Source of the DNA: Limonium bicolor
Lineage: Eukaryota; Streptophyta; Magnoliopsida; Caryophyllales; Plumbaginaceae
Direction: 5' to 3'
Assembly (NCBI GenBank): GCA_023374045.1
Contig: CM041779.1
Location: forward strand, 265,742,131 to 265,806,130
Length of the DNA stretch: 64,000 nucleotides
The translations under genes were made by a program, and so were the position numbers. The notes beneath the pieces were generated by a model. The model worked only from the letters and a program-made list of their open reading frames with translations, was not told the DNA's origin and made no database searches. Shown in pieces: positions 44,801-57,646 of the stretch. Numbering within the stretch: position 1 is the first letter of the stretch; each line of letters begins with the position of its first letter.

Positions 44801-45575
44801 TTTAAATGGCTAGTTTATAAAGTTATGTGGTTAAAATATAAATTTTGAAAAGTTTAGTGTACAAAAGATAATTACCGAGACCTTAAGGAGTTGTTTGGTA
44901 TTATTATGTTACAATATAAGATAGGAATTAATATTATGAATTTTGGTGAATTTAAATAAGTGTTAAGTGTTAAAATATCATTTTATAAAGTTTTGGACTA
45001 TTTTTGTAATTTTTGGAAACCATAGTATATAACCGAGAGTTACTTATGATTTTATGGGTATATTAAAGTATTAATTATGAAATTAAGTCTTGGTGAAAGT
45101 GTTGACCAAAAACTTTGGGTTAAAATGATTTATGACGTAAAATATTAAGTTTATAAAAGTTTAAGGGTGAATATGTAATTTATGAAAGTTTAATTGTGAA
45201 ACCAAATTGGTTAAGGGGCGGAGATGTAATTGATAAAAGTATAAGGGCCTTTTCGATATTTTAAGAAAATTAAATATTAAAACTATGGTTTATAAGATAA
45301 TATGTAACTTATACAAAGTTTTGGGGTTAAATTGTAAATAAAGGAAAGATATTTTAAAAACGAAATCACATGTGGCCATATTGTAATTTAAGAAAGTTAT
45401 TAGGTATAAAATATAAATACCGAAAGTTAATATGGATATTTAGTGAATTACAAAAGTTATATGGTTATTTGGTAATTTATAAAGATAATGTGTTCATTAT
45501 GTAATTACCGAATTTATAAGGTTGGTTTTGTGTAATAAAGAAAGGAATTAAAACTAAGAGAATAATGTACTATGG

Positions 45576-48500
45576 TGAAATACCCCAAACCTTGGTATGT
45601 TGTGTAAATGATAAACTATGGTATTTAAAGGCTAAAAAGTGCCTTAGGAACATCAAGAACCATTAAAACCATGGTAAACACAATAAAACACTAAGACACG
45701 GTTTGAGCAAAACGTGCGCTAAGCTTGGAGCGAACTTGGTTAGGACCCAAAGAGCCTACCAAGATTTGATAATATTTAATTATGATTTTATAAGGCTAAT
45801 TAAGTCCTTAGGAAAATTGGTAGACAATGAAACCAAACAAAACACAAATAAATACCTTAAGGTCAAAATGGGCTAAAAAGTGCTCTAAGCTTGGGATAAA
45901 TCTGCATAAGACCTAATGGTCATACCTATACCTTATAAATATGTTAATGAACATATTAAATCAATACCAAAGAAAACCAAGCTTGAAAACAAGTTAAGAC
46001 ACAAAAAGTGCTTTAAGGAGTCTTAAAGCACGTTTTTGAAAAATTGTCTTGTAAATGAGTTTTGGGTGGCTAGATGTCCATCATTACTCTTAATAAGTAT
46101 GTGTACTATATAGTATCACATTTGGGTGGCTATATCATAGGAAATCAAAATGTCACTTCTATGTGCCTTGTTTTGTGAATAGTGATTTTATAAGTAGTTT
46201 GTAACATATGTTGTATAAGTAATTAAATTGACCAACAAAGACTATAATACCCTTAGTGATATAAAGGGGGCCGGTTTTTGTAGTAATGAGTCACAAAAAA
46301 TGTAACTTGTTAAGTGAATAAAGATTGACTCATAGGGTACTATTTGCTTTAAGTTATAAATATCTTCAAAAAGCAAAAAACCAATACTCATTTCTCCCTT
46401 CCTCCTTCATTCACACGCTTCATAAGCTCTTTCTACCCTCTCTTGATGTTCTCCTCACGGTAATACAGCACCACCACCATGGAAGGCCATCTTTGATCTC
46501 TTGTAAAATCTAGCTCACTTATCAAATCAAAACAAACACCACCATCTCTTCCTCTCATCAAGCTCTTCATTCCTATCTTCTTAATAACTTCAAGAGCCCA
46601 TTTCGGTGCCATGGAGTTCCACCATTGATGGAGCTTGAGCTTGTGTTTCCACATATTCTTGTTCTCCTTTGCTTCAAGGTAAGGAAACTCAAAGAAAAAT
46701 GACATTTCCTTCATGTTTTGTCATGTCCGAAAATCACTCTTAATGGAGTCATTATATTACTGTTTTCTAGCTTCATTCCAATCATTCAAGGACTAGGTGG
46801 AGTCCTCTCTTGATAGATATTCAAAATCCCTTCAAAGATCAAGGTAAAACAACTACATTAATGTTTTTGAAACAATGTAAACCTAGGGTTTACAATGAGA
46901 TGAAGCTTAAAGCTTGAATACTCATTATGATGTTTGTATATCGTTTAGAACTTGGCAAGGAATCAAATACCTTACCGGTTTTTATAGGAAAACAAGAAAG
47001 AAGTTGGTGTGGAAAAGAGGTAAATATACTAACCTAATGTGGTTTAATGCCTTAGGAGAAATGAGCTTATAATGCTTGCTAAAACTACCTAAAGAGCAAA
47101 TGGTGAATGATTTAGTAAGGTGTTCTCAAGGAGACTAGTAAAGGAACATATGTCTTGGTGTGTGTAATTGCAGGTCAAAGGCTTATATATTGTGGAAATT
47201 CAGTGTTTAAGATTTATGCATCTTAAGGGCCTAAGAGCCATGTCATTTAAGGGCCTAAGTGCCATGCAATCTAAATTATGCACTATATTGTGATGTGGTG
47301 CTATATGAGTGAAGTTTATGTATAAGAAAGTGCTTGATGGATTTTAGTGTATTGGTTGTTTGTTGGTGAAAACAATATGTTTTGGTTTAGGAATGTTCTT
47401 GGAGAACCTATGTCGAAATTTAGGTAATAAACGAGAAGTTCTAAGAGTTTAAAATGAGTTTGATAAGTTAAGGAGTATTTAGAATGGTTAAGTGTTTTCC
47501 TTGTGAAAGAAACATGCATTAAGGTGATTTAAGATGTGAGAAGGACTTAGGCATAATCTTGAGGTTTAGTATGTACCAAAGTCATTTTGGACTTAGGTAA
47601 AGACTTAGGCAAACTTTGGTAAAATAAGGAGAAAGTGTAAACTTGAAAAAGGACTTCAAGAACATAAGGAATTAGTTGTGAGAAATGATGCTTAAGAGAG
47701 AGATGAGTTAAGATGAGGAGAAAGCATTTTGGGATAGTAGTTATCATAGGTGAGAAACACCATTTAGAAACCTAGTATAAAATGTTGTAAGTGTTAAGGA
47801 ATTTTACAAGGAATAAGTAAAGGCTTAAGGAATTAGAAAATGAGTTTCATGGATGTTGTATGAGGATATGAGGGTACCAAATGTTGTTAGGAAACATTAA
47901 GGGCTTTAGGGGAGTTTGGTGAAGATTTGACAAAGTTTGGGTAAGTTTAGGGACGTCCGACCCAGGGGTCCGACCCAAGTTTGGGTCGGACAGCCTCTGT
48001 TAGACGTCAGGAAAATGTTCTGTAATGGTCCGACCCAGAAGGGTGGGTCGGACATGGGTCGGACGGTCATGTTTCAAAGGAGGGAAAATGTTCTGGAATG
48101 GTCCGACCCAGTCGAGTGAGTCGGACGTGGGTCGGACGGGCATGTTTGTAAGGCGGGTAAAATGTTCTGTAATGGTCCGACCCAGAAGGGTGGGTCGGAC
48201 ATGGGTCGGACATGTATGTTCTGAGGTCGATGAATTTCTCTGGAATGGTCCGACCCAGGAGGTGGGGTCGGACATGGGTCGGACAAGTTAAGTTTTTCCA
48301 AACCCGAAAACCACTGGAAGGGTCCGACCCAGTTGTGGGTCGGACGGTGGGTCGGACATACCAAAACTTGTAAAAAAAAATGTGTGACCTATGTAGTTAA
48401 ACCTAGGGGGTATAATGAAGGTAACCTAGGGTAAGTTAGACATTTAAACATGTCAAATAATCATGTTAAATACTTAGTAAGTTGGAAGTTAAACGAATAA

Positions 48501-50190
48501 TTAACCGACGTTACTAATGTGTTAGGATTCTCTCAAGGTGGGAATGAAACGAGGCAAGGACCGAGGTATGGTTCTTGCAACCTGTGTCCTACCGGATACA
48601 CCGGCTTGTATGCCAATGTGTTTTTTTTCAGAGTGTTTGCCACCTTGTAAGATTAAAACATGTAATGAGTTTATAGTAATTCATTTATGTGGCGAATTTG
48701 GCTCCGATACCATTTAACCTCAAATATGTGTTAAACCTTAGCTAACCAAATCTAGGAACACATGAGTGATCGGTATTTGGAGTTAACGGCCCAAACCTTG
48801 GGAACGTTCTAACCACGGCTATGTGTGAGTTAGATGGATATTGTTGTTGTATGCAAGTGTGTGAACCTCCTTGTGTGCTTAACTCGGTTATGATACCGTA
48901 TGGTGTGGGATGTGGTAGGCTCCATAATGGATCTCTAACTACTTATTTATAAGTATATATCTACTAATGGGGGTGAGGAGTCCGGTTGTTCCGGCCACAG
49001 TGTACTGTGTGAGGACGGGAGTCGATGTCATATCCGGTTCGGCTCTCTTGGTGTATGTATAGGTTGTATTCCAATTGGTCTCAACCTTCCCTTAGCTATC
49101 CAAAGCTAGTTTACTGACTCACGTCAGGCCACAGGGGCATACAAATGTATTTCGGTGTGCTTGGGATACTATATCCGACACACCTTGGGTATAAGTTAAC
49201 TGTTCGATATACCGGACGGTAACGAGGTGGTAACGAGCTCAGCATGAGATGGCAATAATCTCTAGGCTCACTATGTATACTAACTATGGTGGAAGGTTCC
49301 TTGGGTGAACCGATCTTATGGTGTTTTGTGTTGTATTGTGCTAGGCAATTTCCTTGCTATGCTATGATATGTATACGTTAGATGTTTAAAATGAATGCGA
49401 TGTTATCATGTGTACGTAGAAATGAGGAAAGTGTTGTTAGTTTTGTCATGTGAGGAATGTGATATGTTGTAAGATATGGAGTGTGTGGATCATGGAAATG
49501 AATCCCAGTTTGTGACAAGAGGCGTTTAAGGATAACCCAATTTAAGGGTAAGTGTCGTCTATTAAGGAAGTAAGCTCCATTAGGGAGAAACACTCTAAGG
49601 ATAATGAATACCATGAGTGACTTATCAAGTAAGGATGTATTATCCGTTTGTTGAGCCCATTGAGGCGAAATGTTTTGTGGTTGTGTGTTTATAGTTGTAT
49701 GCATGATTTAAATATAATCAATTGCATGCTAAGATGACAAATAGTTGTTGCGTGGCCCGGTAGCATGTGGGCTGCGGGATTACCATACCAGCAAAGGTGC
49801 TGAGCCCTTGGGGGCAACCTTTTCTTCTTTTCCTATTCAGGTACAGAGAGCTGGAAGCCGTTCGAGAGTAGGACGGGGTAGACATTGCACATGGGTAATC
49901 ATTTAAGTGTATATATACAGTAGGTGTAGTAAGTCCGAAATGTTGTCGGCGTCAGTTTATAAATACTCGGTATAGTTGAAAGGTGTACGTTGTTGTTGTT
50001 GTTAATGGAAAGGGATGGTAATGTGTAGTCGCTCGGGAATTTAGCCCATCAGACGGTACAATGTATGTGTATTAGCCTTGTTAGCCGTGGGTGGTTAAAC
50101 GGCGTGTAACACCATTGAAATAAGTATGTGATGAGTTGAATTTTCCACTGCAGTTTGATGTTAAGTGTACGGTGGTAGTTGGGGTTTACA
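45576..50190 (+). mobile_element. Solo LTR (4615 bp) of the C/F family in B's 3' LTR
   Basis: TGAAATACCCC...GGGGTTTACA with no internal region. The left target copy is TATGG (45571-45575); the right reads TAGG, one base short; the empty site TATGG is preserved in the other LTR at 9674-9678. It was probably left by recombination between the two LTRs of a full element. It contains a leader intron (46679-47173) and an inverted-repeat array (47967-48362). Confidence 0.9.
47955..48362 (+). repeat. Six-unit inverted-repeat array in the solo LTR
   Basis: GGTCCGACCC starts at 47967, 48027, 48100, 48174, 48247 and 48321 (60, 73, 74, 73, 74 bp apart). Each is followed by one or two copies of GGGTCGGAC. 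The spacer ATGTTCTGGAATGGTCCGA matches ATGTTCTAGAATGGACCGA of the C array, although the arms differ. Confidence 0.88.
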
Positions 50191-51823
50191 TAGGTATATT
50201 ATGGAGTATAATATAAAGTTTATAAAATAATTGTGGTTATAATAAAACAACCAAATGGTATAAGATAAAGAATAAGTGGAAACAATTATGAGTATATAAT
50301 TGAAGAAATAGAAATATACTACAAGGTAGAAATTCATTATCACATGTAGTATCACATAAAATAATGAAACTCAGAACTACCCAGAAACCACAGTAAATAA
50401 TAGGGGAAATAAAGAACATACAGAGTTAGTATACTACGGGTATATAAACTCTACAGTAACAGTACTGTAATATTTAGTGAACAGCTGTATTAATATTACC
50501 GGTATTGCATGTATATATAACAGCGTACGGGAAGGAACTACTGAACAGGAATTTGTCAAGCTAGCTGTTACTTGGTAAACGGTATGTTAATTGTGTGGTC
50601 TGAATGTCTGAAGGATTTTCCTAAGGTCCAGACGTTGTGTTTAAATGTTAAGAGCGATATCTGTGATTTATGTATATGATATTGTATACTGTATTGCTCG
50701 ACACCACTGCGTTTATTTTACACGAACGTCTTATGAATGGAAGTTATACATCTAAACTGGAACAAGACTAACTGACCTTTAGGTATTATTGAACCTAACT
50801 GATGGTCAACTGTTAAAGTCTTAACTCAAGGAATGGATATTGTATCACTGACTAAGGGCTAACTTATAAAGAGAGGAATCCAGACGTTTCGAATTTTGGT
50901 TGCGCATCGTGATCACTACGAGGGACTTCTATGGGGAGTCTCTCAAGGGAATCCATCAGTCACATTCGATGATGGCGGAGGGCACTACCGTTGGTGCACA
51001 GGTTTGACCGAATTGGTCATCTTTCAGACATTTAAATTATCCAGGGCCATAAGGTCAGCAGGTAACAGGTTCCTTGGAACCCAGGGGGACTAATGTCCAT
51101 TAACAAGTTAACAAGGGTTATCTTAACATGACACCTGAGGTGAAATTTAATTGGAAAAGGTTAAGTGATTGGTTTAAAAGATAAGGGCTAGGTGGCCAAC
51201 TAACAAGTACAGTTTAATACACGTACCTTGTTGATTGTTGTTATGGATTATTGGTGTTGGAATATTGGTTGTTGTTTACTATTATGCACTGATGTTACAG
51301 GTGAACTGTTATGTGCTTGTTTAGCATTTACAGTTATTACTGTTTATTATTGTAAACCGGTATTTCATGTAAAGAATCTAATATCGATATGGCTAAAATG
51401 ACTTAAGGAATCTAGATGACTTAGGACTACATTTAGCATACCCGCATTTCGATTGCTGAGCCCTTCAATGGGCCAAACATTTCAGGTTACTGAAGAAGAC
51501 TCAAGCCGGAGTGCGGGGCACGGGGTAGCTGATGGGTTTTAATAAAGACCTCTTTAAGTTTATTAAGTATTGTATTAAGGAGATTATTGTTCAGTTAGTT
51601 ACTCATTTAGTTGGATTTGGTTTGTAATAATTAGGGTGCTCAGTATCTCTTCATCACAGCGTGAGGAGTTAAGGTTGTTGGATGGAGTAAGGATGTCTTG
51701 TTACTCACAAGGGTGAGTAACGACATGTAACACCAAGGATAGATAGTTTATTTTTCCGCTGCGAATTATTATTATGCTACCGACTTGCGACGTTATTACA
51801 GGTTTAGGATTAGGGGTGTTACA

Positions 51824-53960
51824 GCTATGTATCCCTAGATTGACTATTCCTATACCTTTTGATTTTCTAAAATTCGATTGAATAAAGTTATTTTCCTTGC
51901 TTAAATCCTTTAATCGTTATATCTGGCCAATTATAAAGATTAGTATTTTGTTAGCTTATAAGTGACGATTGCGGCTTTCAATTGAATACGGGAAAATAAC
52001 CGGTTAGTATAGAGACGGTAATTCCTCTAAATTGTTAATTGACCGTTAATCTAGATTGTTCTTAAGGCGGTTAGTAAACAGTGGGTTCGTAACGAGAGTT
52101 AGAATTCGGTCTTTACTAGCTAGAATTTGCTAAGCGGGAGACCGGAGGTAAATTATCTTTGTTCTAGGGTGTTATTCAGAATTGTATTGGAAATCACTTA
52201 GGGATAGGAATTACATATTTAAGGAAAAGTAGTAAACCCGAATTTCTTTCTCAAATTAGTTTCGAAACAATTATTTTATTGCTTTTACTGTTTACATTCT
52301 GTCTGCAGCTTTACTTATCATCAAATCAAAACCCCCAATTTCCTGTTTTAATTTGTTATTTAGTCTTGTTATTCCTTTCCGTTTAGTAAAGATTTAAACT
52401 AGACATCGCCTCCTCTGGTTCGATACTTAGGGAATACTCTCTATTAAAACTTGCTAGAATTGACCAGTACACTTGCCGTTAGGTTTTATCCCAACAGGCA
52501 GCACCCACATCCTAGATTGAGTGGTCAACCGATGGTATCCCTACGTACGGTATGTTATTTTCCTAATCACCAAAACTTGGACCCCTCCCCTAGCTCAATG
52601 GCATCCACTAAGTAAATATTGACATAGTATCTGAGAATAGTATCATCCCCATCCCATAGGGCTAACCACGTATAGCTAGTAGTTTGCAACCATAAAAATC
52701 ATTCACACAACATAGGGGTTACAGGTGAAAGTTAGGAAATTGAGTAACTCCCACCACAACATTTAAAATATTTTGATCTTTGTAAAACTTCAAGAAAACA
52801 ATACCATAGCAACATTGATATTCATACACATAAACATAGCATAAGCATAACAAGCTAGTGCATATTGCGCATAAAATCATAGAACGTTAAAGCTTGTTAC
52901 CTTCCCACTAACCATAACACAAAGAATATAAATGTACATTTAGAGAAACAATACCAATTATCATCCACTAAATCAAGATCCATGTCAAACAGCAAGTACC
53001 ATGACAAATATCAAGTTCCACCATAATTGCCAAGTGTCATAAAACTTCCACCGTCATAGTACAATTTCCACCTGTCCTCGGGCACAACGGTCTTTTGACA
53101 AAGAGCACTGTGACTCTTGGCCCCTCAGATAATCCACCTCACCCCATGTCCTTAAGTGTGCACACATCCTAAGGTAAACCTTTACCATAGAGTATATCAT
53201 GATGGCTTATCTTTAATACATTGGTAGGAGCAATAATCAACTCTAATACAATGATATGAGTAATAATCAATGAACAACTTTTTGTCAATTTGGCTTAAAC
53301 ATTTCCTTGTCTCTTTCCACACTTCCATGTACAAGAAATACATGTGATAGAATCAAACTCAGTCAAGAAAACAATCATATGAATCGCTGGACACAACTAT
53401 CACAAGAACTGCAACATTTACAATTTAACAACAACCATATTTTTCCATTGTACACTTATGTACATTTATCCAAATCTAGGTTATCTCACCAAGTTTACTC
53501 AATATAGTTGTTCATCCAACTTTATATAGTTAATTCCAACCTTGATGATCGTTAAAACACAAGAAAATTAGATTATACAACCACCACCCAAATTGGCTAT
53601 ACTGGAAACGACAATAATATGTACAACCAAAGTTTACAACCAGGTTACCTTTGAATTTGTCATGAAAATTAACCATCTTTCTTACCTTCTTCAATCTGTT
53701 TATAAAAAACTAACTCAACAACATCTTTATTGAGCAAGATAAGCTAGAAAACAGAAGTACTTAACCAGTACACATGCACAAATTTTCGGTTAACACATAA
53801 AGGGTTTTAAAGCACATTTTTTACTCCTTTAACCTTGTTACACTTACCTAACTTACCATCAGTCAATACCCACGAAATTTACAGAATAACATAAGGATAT
53901 AACCTCCAAAACTTTTCTTGAACTAAGATTAACAATAAAAAAGATTAGTAAAAGGTTAGT
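51824..53960 (+). other. Flank of B: unrecognised, probably decayed retroelement DNA
   Basis: No coding signal. At about 52406-52500 GCCTCCTCTGGTTCGATACT followed by an ACACTTGCCGTTAGGTTTT-type stretch recalls the ends of Athila/Tat-type Gypsy LTRs, seen from memory of the type only. 52500-53870 is AT-rich, with a line near 53810-53822 similar to the AAGCACATTTT segment of the C-family LTR. Confidence 0.3.
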
Positions 53961-54245
53961 ACCGAAAATGGCAACTAGAAATGGGACGAAATAGTTTGCC
54001 TGGCAACTAGAAATGGACGCCAAAAGTCCAAGCAGACAGACCAGAATCGAGTTACCAGAGACAGGCATCACCATCACGAAACAACTCCCCACAAGCACAG
54101 CCTAGCCGCACTGAGGGGTACATTAGCCTGGACTCCTCGATCATCATGACAGAAAAACTAGACAGAAGCGTAGTCTTAAGTACCAGCACATAAATGGAAC
54201 TGTCAGAGCTTAAGAGGCATCTGAAGAACTGGGAACAGGAATGGG

Positions 54246-55610
54246 ATGAATGAAATAGTTTGCCTTTCAGACACTAAGTACGTGGTAACGTTTAACTCTC
54301 ACGAAAAGGCGGACAACTTCCTTGTATCGGAGGAGCAAGGCTGGAGTAAAAGGAAATGGCACCCTGTAGATCGTCTTGGTAGTAGATCCACATCCCTAAT
54401 AATCCGAGGAATCCCTCTTCAAGCATGGTCTGCATCCACAGTTCATCAGATTACAAGGCACCTGGGAGTAGTAGCAGAAATCTCCACCGATATGAGTAGA
54501 CTCCTGACTTTCCTCGAAGCGCACGTCCAACTGATAACAATGAAGAGATCTATAATCAATGAGGAGGTATCAGCCGAGGGGGGAGGCATAGTGTCCAAGT
54601 CGGAATAATTGAATTCTGGTCTGAAGAACTCACACAACATGCCCAGGAGTATATCCCACCTATTCTAGTTTCACCGGCACCACCGCAGGCGGCGGAAGAC
54701 CAGCGCTCCCCTTTGGCATCTCCCAGGCCAAGTCATACAATGCGTTTTGAGATTTCAGGACAGGCAGGGTCTAAAGAGGACACAATCAATCCGCAGTCGC
54801 CTCGACATCCGCACTCACTGGAAAGCGTGAAAGATCCCCTAACCCTCGCTAAAAGCAACTTCTCCTCTTCCATGGGCCGCGCCGGAATTAATAATTGGGT
54901 AATAAGGACTCCAAAAGGAACATTCATCTTTCTGGAGTCAATCCGAGGCAGTGTAATATTTTCACCTCTCCAATATCCCTGGCGAGAGTCGTTAAGCCCC
55001 CTGTGATTAAAATAGTGCAGCCATTAATTATGATTGCAGATCTCGAGGGTAGAATTCTGACAGACCCCCCCCTTCCCCCATGAAGTCACCACAGTTGAAC
55101 AGGGCATTGCATGCCTGATTTCGGAAATAAGGAGAGAGAGGATTTCGGAAATAAGGTGAGAGAGGAACATAATGATGAAGGAGTTGCCGCTCTTCCCCTC
55201 TCTCCCCCTGACCCAGTCCCCCTTTTCCTCAGCCTTCGACATTCCTCTGACAGCTAACGAAATCATCCCCTCTTCCCTCTCACAGTCCCCCAGAACCCCA
55301 GCAGTAAGCCTAAGCCAAGATCTTTCGTGCAACAAACCCTAACGCCACAAGATTCATTTTCACAAGCCTTCTCAGCCCCTCCACAGCCACGTGGCCATGA
55401 AAACCTCACCCCTCTATCTCCCGCAATCTGTGTAGAAGTGGTCCTCACCTCTGATCAAAATATTCACAGCCCGTCCCTCATTGCTGCCCGTAAATGTCTA
55501 GATTTTGGAAGAAGTCTTAACTGCCACTTCCCCAATCCAGAGGCTACCATCTATCACTATTCGCAAATCCTCAGAAGAAGCAAACGAGTAGAAGAAAGGC
55601 ATAGTGCAAA
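54246..55610 (+). pseudogene. LINE ORF1-like protein, broken
   Basis: First frame 54246-54608: IVCLSDTKYVVTFNSHEKAD, SRSTSLIIRGIPLQAWSAST, HLGVVAEISTDM. This is the DUF4283-type/RNA-binding domain common in plant LINE ORF1 proteins, where a short domain is followed by a GIIEFW-type strand (seen here in another frame after 54604). A Pro/Ser-rich tail follows to about 55608 through several shifts. Role: binds element RNA. Confidence 0.65.
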
Positions 55611-56125
55611 TGGCAAATCTAATTTGCTTCCAAAACATCAGAGGATTCAACAGAAGGGAGAAATGGGCAATTGTACGAAAAGAAGTTCGGAATCAGGAGC
55701 AAACATAGTAGGTCTAATGGAGACTCATCACACCGGCTTCTGGATGAAGATCAGGGACTTTGGGGACCGAGAAATAATTCAAACTCAATTAAAGTCCCCG
55801 CCAATGGTCACTCAGGAGGCTTGATAGTAATGTGAAACCCTAACCTAATCAACATTCAGAGCTCATGTTTCGGTAACCGTTGGATCGTAATAGAACTAGA
55901 ATGGCCGCTGAAAGCATCACTGGGATTAATTTTCCTATATGCTCCGACTCAGCAAGACGCTAGAAGACGTGTGTATTCCGAATTGCTGGACAAAGCGTTT
56001 GGCAAACCCGTCTTAATAGCAGGAGACATGAATGAAGTGGTAAAAGGGAGTGATCGCAAAAGAGGAAAGGACTCTCAAAGTACTAGAAGCATGGAGGATT
56101 TAAAGAATGGATTCATCAACTGCAA
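55610..56125 (+). pseudogene. LINE ORF2 endonuclease domain, broken
   Basis: Starts MANLICFQNIRGFNRREKWA; after a shift comes NIVGLMETHHTGFW (the Glu of the L-x-E-T motif), then GGLIVMWNPNL, LGLIFLYAPTQQDARRRVYS and VLIAGDMNEV (GDxN motif). This is the apurinic/exonuclease-endonuclease-phosphatase fold that nicks the target for LINE insertion. It breaks off near INCKL at about 56125. Confidence 0.8.
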
Positions 56126-56415
56126 ACTAACCAGAATTCTTTGGTGCCGCATACTGGACTGGTGGGGTAATTCCTTCATCTTCTCTCAAGCGCCATTAGA
56201 CTGTTTCTTAGCCTGGCAAGGGCTAGCTGGAAAACAGAAACGCTACCGGCTCTGGTCGTCTACTTTCTTTTATACATTGTTGGCAATATGGACTTGCTGA
56301 AACAAGGTGATCTTTGAAGGAATAAGGCCAGATTGGGACGAAGTGGCGGAAGCAGTCAAACACTCTAGCTTGGAATGGAGCCAACAACATCTGAAATGGC
56401 CAGTTCACGTCATAT
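56126..56415 (+). pseudogene. LINE ORF2 C-terminal end (zf-RVT region)
   Basis: TRILWCRILDWWGNSFIFSQ, AWQGLAGKQKRYRLWSSTFF, LLAIWTC then NKVIFEGIRPDWDEV after a TGA in a W position. This is the typical C-terminal end of plant LINE ORF2. It follows the endonuclease directly, so the reverse transcriptase is missing. Confidence 0.75.
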
Positions 56416-56540
56416 TATCTTCAAGAAATCTTTACGCTTTATTATATTGTTAATGTTTTCACTATGTAACCGGCGAGAACGGCATCCTTGCCATAGTATT
56501 GTCAAACAAACTGGAACTTCCAGTCAACTATAAAAAAAAA

Positions 56541-57249
56541 ATGAGAGTTACCTAATTTATCTTAGCCATTTCTTTCTTAATCCTCTAAGAGTTTCACAGC
56601 CTAATGACCCCACCTTCTCCTTCTAAAATTTCCTGATCCAGCACCTTGCTTCTTCTTCTTTTTCTTACGCAATTCAACAACAATTTCCACCAGCTTGCTC
56701 TCGGTTTGAAACACCTTTCTATAGGATGACTCCTTTCTTGTTTTCCTTTATTCTCTTACGTGAATAAAGGGACATGAAGTGAGCCTACGTGTGGGGAAGA
56801 ATGACCTGATCAGTGGTCATTTAAGTAGGTGAAGGGGACAATATCAATCAGCTAGGTAATTTTACAAGGTGATGAGACATGTTTGTCTTGGTGTCCAGCT
56901 CCTAGTGGCTAAGGTGGTTGGTTACATAAAATGAAGACATCTAGCCTATGACTAAGCAAGGGAATTCGGCAATCTCATTCTGATAAATATTAGTATAGGA
57001 TGAATAATAATAACATATGACAAATAGCTACTTAAGTAACACATGTAATCGGTATTGATGGATATGAAAACATTAATTGATGGTGGTTGTACAAGGGCAT
57101 GTTTGGCTTGTTTTGCTGTCTACTTAAAGCCATGTGTGGTCTACTGAAAATAACATGTTACATTGTATAATATTCTAACTAAATACCTTAGGTTATATAG
57201 GAATAAAGAGAAGACAAAAGTAGCTAGTCATTTCGTGCATAATCTAACA
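56541..57249 (+). other. Unrecognised non-coding stretch
   Basis: No coding signal, RNA gene or repeat family recognised; ordinary AT-rich intergenic DNA as far as I can see. Confidence 0.4.
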
Positions 57250-57254
57250 CCTAG

Positions 57255-57641
57255 TGTTAGATTTTTTATAGATTAGGGTACCTACCTCTTGAGCGCAACG
57301 GAATTATATGGATCGTTCTTTCTGTTCGTTGTCAACGGATTGTCTCCCTCCGACAACTATTGAATCCTTCATGTCTACCAGGTGGAGGAAGCCACAACAG
57401 CACTCCCCACACTATCCATGACCTAAGAACCCTAACACGGCTCTCTCTGTGTATTCTGTGGGAACTAGGGTTTCTGTATATTGTCTCTCACTGGAAACTA
57501 ATTCCAGAGTCTCTTTATATAATAATAACAGAGAGATAATAATAACAAATATTCTTATCAATATTATTTGACGTTGGTTGTAACTAATATTTAACAAATA
57601 AATATTATCTTTTATTTATTACTAAAATAAAATAACCAACA
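57255..57641 (-). mobile_element. Small solo LTR (387 bp)
   Basis: Plus strand TGTTAGATTTT...ATAACCAACA, flanked by CCTAG at 57250-57254 and 57642-57646. Minus-strand sense (TGTTGGTTATT...CTAACA) is likely because a GAGCGCAACGGAATT stretch near the left end resembles that next to the 3' ends of short Copia-type LTRs. Orientation and superfamily are inferred. Confidence 0.78.
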
Positions 57642-57646
57642 CCTAG

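Larger units (their letters stand above)
7410..51823 (+). mobile_element. Element B: AlkB-carrying long-LTR Gypsy element, oldest layer
   Basis: The outer element of the nest. The visible parts are a 5' LTR remnant, PBS, gag, AlkB-like domain, integrase end, two polypurine tracts and 3' LTR. It is interrupted by C in its 5' LTR, by A in its integrase and by a solo LTR in its 3' LTR. Apart from insertions, the internal region is about 5.9 kb. I see no protease, RT or RNase H, so either B lost most of pol or those parts are too decayed to read. The 5' start is outside the window, so its target duplication cannot be checked. Confidence 0.85.
41857..51823 (+). repeat. 3' LTR of element B, split by a solo LTR
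   Basis: The two parts, 41857-45575 and 50195-51823, together make about 5.35 kb. They begin TGAAATACCCC and end GGGGTGTTACA. The part from 43283 matches the 5' LTR remnant. The end stem-loop is at 51700-51721. Confidence 0.9.
53961..56540 (+). mobile_element. LINE retrotransposon with deleted reverse transcriptase
   Basis: ORF1-like and endonuclease sequences, then the C-terminal end of ORF2, closing with an A run at 56530-56540. About 2.6 kb, against 5-7 kb for an intact plant LINE. The 5' limit is approximate. A direct repeat of TGGCAACTAGAAATGG occurs at 53968 and 54000. I could not find a convincing target duplication. Confidence 0.78.

Noticed and set aside
46325..46513. Small frames in the LTR leader with Ser/Leu/Phe-rich translation
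   Set aside because: Pyrimidine-rich leader sequence; frames not conserved among C, F and the solo LTR.
54000..56540. Host gene encoding a nuclease
   Set aside because: The endonuclease motifs occur with a LINE ORF1-type domain, a zf-RVT end and an A tail, so a LINE is the simpler reading.
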